Below are positions 32,601 through 38,304 of a stretch of 38,304 nucleotides of DNA, piece by piece (position 1 is the stretch's first letter; the number at the start of each line of letters is the position of its first letter). Both the position numbers and the translations under genes were made by a program. The stretch lies in NCBI RefSeq assembly GCF_018283645.1, contig NZ_JAGSXH010000058.1:1-38304 (forward strand), given 5' to 3'. The notes under the pieces were generated by a model that saw nothing but the letters and a program-made list of their open reading frames with translations, did not search any database and was not told where the DNA came from. The DNA comes from Actinocrinis puniceicyclus. GTDB lineage: Bacteria; Actinomycetota; Actinomycetes; Streptomycetales; Catenulisporaceae.

Positions 32601-35600
32601 TCGCCGAGGAAGGCCGGCCGAGGCCGTCGCTCACGTCGTAGGTGACGACCTCGGGTTTGCCGTCGTTCGGCGGCGCGACGACGTTCACCGGGCCCTGGGC
32701 CGACGCGACCGTGATGCCGGAGGGCAGGTCCGGGTTCGCGGACTTCGGCACCGCGACGGTCGCCGTGTCGCCGGCCGCGACCAGGTCGTTGGCCAGCACG
32801 TCCACCGCGACATGCGCTCCCGGCGCGGCCGTCACCGTGTCGTCAACGGCGACCGGCGGCTGCGCCGCCCCGGGCGGCACCACGGCGATGCCGACCTGCG
32901 AGGTGCCGGACAGTCCATAGTCGTCAGTGACCTGATAGGTGAAGGTGTCCGTGCCCGCACTCGTCGGGAAGGCCAGGTAGGTCAGCGAGGTCGCGTTTGA
33001 GGAGACGATCCGCCCCAGCCTCGGCGCGGATCCGATGCCGGTGAGCGCGACGCTGTCGCCGTCCGGGTCCACGCCGCCGGCCGGGATCGGCACCGTGATC
33101 GTCTCACCCGCGACCGCGCGCGCGATCACCTGCTGCGGCTGCGGCCGCCGGTCCGGGTTCGTCGCGGACGGCAAGGGGTTCACAGTCACCGTCAGGTGAC
33201 CGGTGGCGGGCTCGCCGGACGGGTTCTGCACCAGGTAGTCGACCACGACCGTCAGCGGCGTGCGCACCTTCGAGGCCGGCGGCGCGACGTAGCGCACGAC
33301 GTTCCCGGTCACGTAGGCGGCTCCGGCAATGGCCTGGTTCGCGGCGGACTGCGCCGTGACCTGAAGCTGACCGGGACTCGGCGCCCCGGGCACGTTCGCG
33401 ACCAGACTGAGCGGCGCGCCGGCCGGGTCGATGTCGTTGTCCAGCACCGGCACCGAGACCGAGTCCCCGGCCCGCACGACCGCCGTGTCGTCCACCGGCA
33501 CCGGCACATCGGTGCCGGGCGGCGGCAGTTGCGTGACGGACACCTCGCCGGTCACCGGCGCCGTCATCCCGTCGGTCACCGTGTAATGCACGATCCGTGG
33601 CCGCGCGTCGAGCGATGCGGACAGGGCGTTGATACGCAGCCAGTGCCCGTCGACGATGCCGACCTGAAGCTGCCCCGACTCCTGATCCCCCGGCTGCAGA
33701 ACCACCTGCGCTCGTTGGACCACCAGCAGCGCGCCACTCGGGTCGTAGTCGTTGGCGAGCACGTCGACGGTCGCGGGCTGCTGACCGTAGAGCACCGCCA
33801 CGTCCGGCATCGCCACCGGGGGCGCGGGAGAGGACGGCGCCGGCGCGATGTCGACGCGGATGACGCTCTTGGCGAACGGCGCGTTGCCGAACTCGTCGGT
33901 GTAGTCGAGCATGTACGTACCCGGACGTGAGGCCGTCACGGTCACCGTGCCGCTGTCCAGGTCCGTGGTCACCTGGGCGCCGGACGGGCTCGCGATCGGC
34001 GCGGCCAGCTTCAACTGCACGCCAGGGTCGCTCGGGTCGCTGCCCGGAAGGTCGTTGTCCAGCGGGTGGATCGTCACCGGGTGGCCGACCTCGCCACGCG
34101 CCGCGTCCGGCTGCGCGATCGGCGCGACCGTCTTCGCCGCGCTCGCGCTCTGCACCGCGACGGTCACCGTGCCGTTCACCGGCGCCGAACGACCATCCGA
34201 AACCTGATAGGTGATCGTCTGGTTCCCGGCGGTTGCCGGCGCGGTGTAGTCGAGGAACCCGTCACCGGTCGCGACCGCCGTTCCGGCCTTGGCCGAGGCC
34301 CCCGCCAGCGCAAGCGGATCGCCGTCGAAGTCGCGCCAGTCGCTGAGCACCGGCAGCGAGACCCGGCCGCCGGAGGGCGCGGTCAGCGCGGTCGGCTGGT
34401 AGCCGCGGCGCAGTTGCGGGCTGCGGTTCTGCGCATCGGTGCGCACCTGCACCGTGATGTTCGCGGTCGCGGTCAGGCCCTTGCCGTCGTCGATCGTGTA
34501 CTTGAAGTGCAGTTCGCCGGAGGCCGAGCCGAGCACGAGCGCGACGCTCTGACCGTCCGGGGCGATGGCCAGGCTCGCGACTGAAGCCTTGTCGAGGTCG
34601 GAGACACGGGAGATCGACAGGACGCTGCCGTTCGGATCCGAGTCGTAGTCGAGCGGATGCAGGATGGTGGTCCGGTTCGGCCGCGCGCCGAGCGTCACGT
34701 CCGCGGCCTTCGGCGGCTGGTTTCGCTGGTTCAGCGAGTTCTGGTCGGTTTTGTTGCGGTTGCCGGCGGCCGTCACCGGCGGCGGTTGCACCGCCTGCCA
34801 ATCGTCGACACGCACCGGCTTCTGCGTCAGGTCGAACAGGACGCCGGTGGCAAGGTCGTTGAGCACCAGCGCGCCACGGTTCTGCCGGAAGACCGGAGCG
34901 ACCAGTTCGCCCGCGTCGGCGAGGTTCAACGCGCCGGCGCGGCGGCCGTCGCAGCCGGCCACCAGACCGTCCTGCGTCGTCGCCCAGGCCGCGTAGGCGC
35001 AGTTGCCGAAGAAGACCGGCGCGGCGGGCTTGCCGCTCCCGGCCGTTGACAGCACGCTGACCTGGCCGGAGGACAGGTCCACGGCGAGCAGATCGCGGGA
35101 AGTGGCGACGAGTACGGTGGCGGCGGCCGGTCCGGGCACCTGGAGCAGGGCGTCGCTCTGGCCGGTCAGGTCGAGGTGCGCGGTCGGTCCGCCGGAGACG
35201 ATCAGCGTCCCGGTCGCCGCGTCGAGCGCGACGAGGCGGTCGCCGACCGCGGTCACGCGCACGCTCGTCAGGGCTTTGCCGAGGCTGCCGTAGTTCGCGG
35301 CGGCGAACCCGGTCGCGGTGCGTGCCACCGCGGCGGTCTTTCCGTTGGCCGCCACCGCGTACACCGCGCCGTCTACGCCGACGGCGAGGGCCGCTCCCGC
35401 GTCGGAGGCGCCTCGCGTCGCCACCGAGGCGACCGGCGCGGCCCCGTCTGCGAGCGAACTGAGGCCATTGATCTGCTGGTCGCCGTCGACGGCGGCGGCC
35501 CGCACGGCCCCGCTGCGCGGGTCGAGGGTGGCCAGCGTGCCGCCGGACAACTGCGCCTGGTCCGCGACGCCGAGCGTGACGCCCTGGTCCGCCAGCGTCT

Positions 35601-35937
35601 TCGCGTCGACGGTGTCCACCGGGTACAGCTCTCCGGTCGCCTGGTCCCAGGCCGCGACCGCGGAGCCGTCCTGCAGAATGTCGAGCTGGTAGTTCGACTG
35701 CGCGCCCTTCGGCGGATAGAAGGCGGCGTCGAGCGCACCGGCCGGTTTGTTGAGCCGCCCGAACAGGCCGTCCTGGTTGTTGGTGACCCAGATTCCGCCG
35801 TCGTGCAGCGCGACGTGCTGCACGGGGTAGCCCTCGGCGAGCACGGCGCCGGCGATGAGCGCGCCGACGGTCGCGGTCAACACCGCGACCGAGGCGAGCG
35901 AGGTCCACCGGCGTCGGATGCGCGCGCTGGTCTTCAC
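29686..35937 (-). CDS. Giant surface protein: beta-propeller-like head, cadherin/Ig-like repeats, Fn3 domains
   Basis: This 2083-residue protein has one N-terminal hydrophobic helix (about 14-34) serving as signal or anchor, then extracellular modules in order. Residues 40-380 carry WD/NHL-like strands typical of a beta-propeller. From 400 to 1400 there are about nine cadherin/tandem-95-like units, recognisable by VDVLANDYDPSG, VPVLDNDIDPAG, VDVLANDLVAAG and closing YxVxDG strands. Four Fn3-like domains follow from 1515 to 1895 (for example VQLSWPTPADNGAPI and YTFTVQAHN), then an Ig-like unit. A Cys-rich C-terminal segment from 1995 has about six Cys (LCGYTGEPLCDGKYTC). No LPxTG or C-terminal helix is seen. 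The GTG start follows TAGGAG. It is probably an adhesin or structural filament served by the downstream MoxR-to-EssC genes. Confidence 0.87.
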   Translation of the reverse strand: MKTSARIRRRWTSLASVAVLTATVGALIAGAVLAEGYPVQHVALHDGGIWVTNNQDGLFGRLNKPAGALDAAFYPPKGAQSNYQLDILQDGSAVAAWDQATGELYPVDTVDAKTLADQGVTLGVADQAQLSGGTLATLDPRSGAVRAAAVDGDQQINGLSSLADGAAPVASVATRGASDAGAALAVGVDGAVYAVAANGKTAAVARTATGFAAANYGSLGKALTSVRVTAVGDRLVALDAATGTLIVSGGPTAHLDLTGQSDALLQVPGPAAATVLVATSRDLLAVDLSSGQVSVLSTAGSGKPAAPVFFGNCAYAAWATTQDGLVAGCDGRRAGALNLADAGELVAPVFRQNRGALVLNDLATGVLFDLTQKPVRVDDWQAVQPPPVTAAGNRNKTDQNSLNQRNQPPKAADVTLGARPNRTTILHPLDYDSDPNGSVLSISRVSDLDKASVASLAIAPDGQSVALVLGSASGELHFKYTIDDGKGLTATANITVQVRTDAQNRSPQLRRGYQPTALTAPSGGRVSLPVLSDWRDFDGDPLALAGASAKAGTAVATGDGFLDYTAPATAGNQTITYQVSDGRSAPVNGTVTVAVQSASAAKTVAPIAQPDAARGEVGHPVTIHPLDNDLPGSDPSDPGVQLKLAAPIASPSGAQVTTDLDSGTVTVTASRPGTYMLDYTDEFGNAPFAKSVIRVDIAPAPSSPAPPVAMPDVAVLYGQQPATVDVLANDYDPSGALLVVQRAQVVLQPGDQESGQLQVGIVDGHWLRINALSASLDARPRIVHYTVTDGMTAPVTGEVSVTQLPPPGTDVPVPVDDTAVVRAGDSVSVPVLDNDIDPAGAPLSLVANVPGAPSPGQLQVTAQSAANQAIAGAAYVTGNVVRYVAPPASKVRTPLTVVVDYLVQNPSGEPATGHLTVTVNPLPSATNPDRRPQPQQVIARAVAGETITVPIPAGGVDPDGDSVALTGIGSAPRLGRIVSSNATSLTYLAFPTSAGTDTFTYQVTDDYGLSGTSQVGIAVVPPGAAQPPVAVDDTVTAAPGAHVAVDVLANDLVAAGDTATVAVPKSANPDLPSGITVASAQGPVNVVAPPNDGKPEVVTYDVSDGLGRPSSATITAHSQPGYDIPPVVPDTYATPDGKATTATLDVLAQAGDPDGTPGDLTLSKVFDASAKIVGGKLVVPVAANPHIYVFEVRDPQGATAVGYAHVVAAGAGAPYAKAGKSITVPVNGKTSIAVSDYVADPSGRPLRLTTTDQIWAAPSPGLSAANRGTGQLVLTASGGYAGPASVTFQVTDGTSLTDPHGVMAVITLPVQVGPDTPVLRCPSDPLTAVEGGAPLNIDVTSVCHVWTANASTAGSLHFSAQWLHPAAGLSLAGSGDHKLTVTAGSAATPNAVGTLTVGAVGFRGATSQLLVQVVAAPPPAVLPITVNGVKAGQSATVNLSSYVSSQLADPVISVVSVSQTSGMPASASASGATVRITPGTDSHGAQTFAVTVTDVADRSRADRQSTGQIALNVLGKPDAPGTPTIGRTVLSRAVQLSWPTPADNGAPIDSYRVSYSGGQQVCAASPCTISNLTNGRTYTFTVQAHNLVDWSAASPASAPAMPNTVPDAVTALVTSIPQDGTLHLAWAAPVDAGTPVLRYDVTWTGGGQANSSTTSLTATGLTNDQVYTFTVIAVNAQGPGPSATVQGQSAGAPPAPAAPSLAVTNSTNSTERSVDVSWTAVDPNGPGPTTYTVMRASSGGTKTVCSAVAALTCPDSGLANDGTVYTYTVTAANADVSLDAKTHTSPSSPGTQMEAAATPDPITNYTATPTGQNSQAVLKFDAPASHGKTSIVTCTYSGGQCGSWTFPTSGQTGVQETIGVLTNGQAQSVSLQDCNQSSGANFSGNPCDAQVSATVTAYGPIESPNVSASASGQVVNFTVSVNPNGKPATVTVQTSRQTQTFTTGTAPWSWSSSDNMGYSSTDTINLTVSDPGRATVTASGSATTPPPPPTVTVSRGALCGYTGEPLCDGKYTCNNSSCGYIHIQTANFSGNVTCSFNSSAGGFNGFTEVYGPNQSKDSGAYFGYQPGTVYVTCGGVQGSYVWP

Positions 35938-35994
35938 GAACGGTCAACTCCTACGTGTACTGACAGAATCAGGTGCGGGCGGCGCGGCGGACGG

Positions 35995-37668
35995 CTACTG
36001 TCCGCAGCCGGGCTGCGACCAGTCCGGGTCGCCGTTCGAGCCGTCGAGGCGGACGACCTTGATCTGGACGCACAGGCGGATGCCTGCGGGGTCCGGCAGG
36101 TCGAGGGCGGGGGTCTTCGCCGTGCCGGTGCGTTTTCCGTCAGAGCTCTGCCATCGGAAGGTGTCGCTGGCGAGGGCCGCGGAGTAGGTCCAGCTGAAGT
36201 GCACGGTGGCCGAGCCCGTGCGGGTCGCGGTGACGGTCACCGCTCCGGGCGGTTCGTTCCCGCCCAGCGCCACACCGGGATCCACCGGGACGTCGCCGGT
36301 CGCGGACGCTGATACGCCCTGGGTGCCCGGAGCGTTCCCCTGCGCCGAGCCGCCCATGCTGAGCGTCGCCACGACGACGACGACCACGGCCACGGCCGTC
36401 AACGCGCCGAGCGACACGACGAGGCCACGCCTGTGGTTGCGCGCCGCGCTCTGGCCGTCCGCGGAAGTCGGCTGGTCGTCGGTCAGCGTCTCCGTCCGGG
36501 AGCGGTCCTTCAGGACGGTGTGCGAGCCCATGGTCTGGTTCTGCGCGAGCACGTCGCGAGGCCCGTCGTCGCGAGGCCGTTGGTATCCGTACGCTGACGA
36601 TTCCGGCGCGTTGGAGGGTACTGGCGCGCCTTTCGCGTGCAGCACGGTCTGGTCGTCCTGGTCGTCGTCCCGTTGCGGCGCGGACCGGGCGAAGTCTCCG
36701 AAGCCGCTTACCGGCTCCTGGGTCGAGTGGCCGGGCGAAACCGTCGACCGCGGCGGCGCGTCGCGCAGGACCGTTTCGTCGATCTCGTCGGCGCGCCGCT
36801 CGTAGGCCGCGCTGCCAGCCGCGCCGCCCTCGGCCGCGATGCGCGTCAACGCGGCGAGTACGTCGTCAGCGGACTGTGGCCGGTTGCGCGGATCCCGGGC
36901 GAGCATCCGCAGCAGCAGGTCGGTGAGCTGCGGCGGAACGTCCCGTCTGGCCATGCCCGGGGTGGGCTGACCGGCCAGGGTGCGCTGTCTGAGCGAAGCG
37001 GGACTGTTGTCCCCGTGCGGAATGACGAAGGGGGCTGATCCGCTCAGCAGGTGCCAGAGCGTCGCGCCGAGCGAGTAGATGTCGGAACGCTTACTCGCGA
37101 TCGCGTTCTCCTCGCGCATGACCTCCGGCGCGGCCCAGGACGGGGAGAGCGCGAACGTGCCTTGTTCGTGCTTGAGCCGGCGGGCGATTCCGAAATCGCC
37201 GAGCAGGTAGCTGCTGCCGGCCTGCGCGATGAAGACGTTCGCCGGTTTGATGTCCTGGTGCAGCAGCCCGATGGTGTGCGCGGCGGCGACGGCTTCGGCC
37301 AACTGTCTGCCGATCGTCAGCACCTCGGCCACCGGCAGTTGCCGCAGCCGCTTGACCCGCCGGTGGAGGTCCCCTTCCTCGTAGTAGAACGTGACAAGGC
37401 AGGGTGTTCCGTCGACGGCTTCCTTGAAGGCGAGCACCGGCACGATCAGCTTCTCGTGTCCGAGCTGCGCCATCACGTTCGCCTCGTCGACGAACAGGGT
37501 TCGCCGGTCCGGGTCGGGCCCGAAGGTGCGCGGCATCTTCACCGCCACCCTGCGAAACGGAGTCTGCTCGTAGTACAGGTACACGTAGGAGCTGCCGCCC
37601 GAGCCGATGGGCCCGCGGTATTCGTAGCCTTGGATGGCGGGCGGCTTGGGCAGGTTGGCCGCGCTCAT
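35995..37668 (-). CDS. Transmembrane Ser/Thr protein kinase
   Basis: A 557-residue eukaryotic-type kinase. Residues 15-280 hold the catalytic domain: G-loop GSGGSSYVYL, Lys44 in VAVKMP, Glu62 in DEANVM, catalytic loop HQDIKPAN (non-RD, with Asp139 and Asn144), DFG (158-160) and APE (180-182). A linker (285-410) contains repeated threonine motifs ETVL, QTVL, HTVL and ETLT. One helix (about 415-438) leads to a small extracytoplasmic Fn3-like domain ending with a Cys pair. It should sense something outside and phosphorylate threonines inside, such as its own linker and the neighbouring FHA proteins. ATG 37668 follows GAGGCG and overlaps the FHA gene stop (ATGA). It is 57 bp ahead of the giant protein gene. 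Confidence 0.92.
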   Translation of the reverse strand: MSAANLPKPPAIQGYEYRGPIGSGGSSYVYLYYEQTPFRRVAVKMPRTFGPDPDRRTLFVDEANVMAQLGHEKLIVPVLAFKEAVDGTPCLVTFYYEEGDLHRRVKRLRQLPVAEVLTIGRQLAEAVAAAHTIGLLHQDIKPANVFIAQAGSSYLLGDFGIARRLKHEQGTFALSPSWAAPEVMREENAIASKRSDIYSLGATLWHLLSGSAPFVIPHGDNSPASLRQRTLAGQPTPGMARRDVPPQLTDLLLRMLARDPRNRPQSADDVLAALTRIAAEGGAAGSAAYERRADEIDETVLRDAPPRSTVSPGHSTQEPVSGFGDFARSAPQRDDDQDDQTVLHAKGAPVPSNAPESSAYGYQRPRDDGPRDVLAQNQTMGSHTVLKDRSRTETLTDDQPTSADGQSAARNHRRGLVVSLGALTAVAVVVVVVATLSMGGSAQGNAPGTQGVSASATGDVPVDPGVALGGNEPPGAVTVTATRTGSATVHFSWTYSAALASDTFRWQSSDGKRTGTAKTPALDLPDPAGIRLCVQIKVVRLDGSNGDPDWSQPGCGQ

Positions 37669-38304
37669 CCGGTCGCCTCGTAGATGAAGGAGACGACGCC
37701 GGCCAGCGTCACCTCGGCCCCGGGCTCGACGAGGCGGGTCCCGCCGGGCGGCAGCGCCTCGGCCGGCCCGCCGCCTGGTGGCCGGATGGTGGTGCCGTTG
37801 GTGGATCCGAGATCGGTCACCATGACCCGCCAGCCGACCAGCCGGATCTGCAGGTGGTTGCGGGAGATGTCCTTGCCGGGACTGGGCAGGCGCAGCACGT
37901 GCTGTTTGTCAATGCTCTGGCTTGTAGGCTTCGGTTCGCGGCCGAGTAGCACGTCCTGGTCCAGGGGGATGTCCTCGCCGGTGGAGAGCCGCAGCACGCC
38001 GAGAACCGGGCGTGGCACGTGCGTCTCCTGCTGCGGCGGCACTGTCTGCGGGCACACCCGGCACCGCTTGGCCTGTGGCGGATTCAGGTGTCCGGCAGTG
38101 CATCGGATCGCTGCGACCATCGGCCGGCCGACCGCGGCGTTCGTGCTCTGACCGTTGCCGGCCGAGCTGTATACGGTGGTGGAGATGTCCTCGTCATCGT
38201 CCTCGTCCTCCGAGGCAGCCATCGTGGCCGTCGGCGCCTCAAACGCCGCTGTCGCGGCAGGCGCCGGCGCAGGAGGCGGCGGAGCTGCCGGCGGCGTCGG
38301 CGGT
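37665..38304 (-). CDS. FHA domain protein with zinc-ribbon (5' part beyond the window)
   Basis: The frame is open to the right edge of the window, so the N-terminus is missing; an internal ATG at 38222 is not preceded by a ribosome-binding site. The visible part starts with a Pro/Ala-rich linker, then a strongly acidic stretch with EDISTTVYSS, a zinc-ribbon-like RCTAGHLNPPQAKRCRVC and a C-terminal FHA domain (LLGREP, ISRNHLQIRL, DLGSTNGT). FHA domains bind phosphothreonine peptides; the adjacent kinase gene, which overlaps by 4 bp, is the likely source of these. The acidic TT segment resembles the phosphorylated tail of GarA-type regulators. The linker implies a further domain upstream. Confidence 0.85.
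   Translation of the reverse strand, partial: PPTPPAAPPPPAPAPAATAAFEAPTATMAASEDEDDDEDISTTVYSSAGNGQSTNAAVGRPMVAAIRCTAGHLNPPQAKRCRVCPQTVPPQQETHVPRPVLGVLRLSTGEDIPLDQDVLLGREPKPTSQSIDKQHVLRLPSPGKDISRNHLQIRLVGWRVMVTDLGSTNGTTIRPPGGGPAEALPPGGTRLVEPGAEVTLAGVVSFIYEATG

Overview
The window is high-GC DNA with the codon bias of an actinomycete: almost all third positions are G or C, GTG starts are frequent, and ATGA/GTGA start-stop overlaps are common. The gene content (TupA-like ATP-grasp, DUF58/MoxR/transglutaminase cluster, COG4280-like membrane protein, small Cys/His-rich protein) fits a mycelial actinomycete of the Streptomyces/Catenulispora/Actinospica kind. The genus is inference. No rRNA, tRNA, CRISPR array or insertion sequence was seen.

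Region 1 (about 1-13406, + strand) is a cell-surface polysaccharide operon of eleven nearly contiguous genes. In order they are a family 2 glycosyltransferase, a TupA-like ATP-grasp ligase, a DapF-like amino-acid epimerase, a GT4 glycosyltransferase, a Wzx-type flippase, an NAD-dependent sugar epimerase, two more GT4 enzymes, a large GT-C-like membrane protein, an unknown membrane protein and a membrane-anchored clan GH-A glycoside hydrolase. An amino-acid ligase beside an amino-acid epimerase suggests a glycan carrying an amino acid or peptide. Several gene ends in this operon carry in-frame tandem repeats of 15, 18 or 21 bp, some of which multiply the start codon.

Region 2 (13561-20240) holds a small Cys/His protein (+) and then minus-strand genes. 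A ferric-iron-type ABC transporter (binding lipoprotein, fused permease, ATPase) is followed by a COG4280-like membrane protein with two ExxE motifs and a small membrane protein. A near-identical 14-bp palindrome lies upstream of the binding-protein gene and again upstream of the COG4280-like gene, where it overlaps the last codons of the ATPase gene. Next comes a dienelactone-hydrolase-like protein whose nucleophile serine appears to be alanine.

Region 3 (20452-38304, - strand) is one long operon running in from beyond the right edge. In transcription order it encodes an FHA protein (cut by the window edge), a transmembrane Ser/Thr kinase, a 2083-residue surface protein (beta-propeller-like head, cadherin/Ig-like repeats, Fn3 domains, Cys-rich tip), a MoxR AAA+ ATPase, a DUF58 protein, a transglutaminase-fold membrane protein without the catalytic Cys, and a 1497-residue EssC/EccC-type FtsK/SpoIIIE ATPase with an FHA domain. 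This looks like a type VII secretion-like or surface-assembly machine under phospho-threonine control, with no WXG100 substrate or other ESX core gene in view. It is the strongest candidate here for a little-described system.
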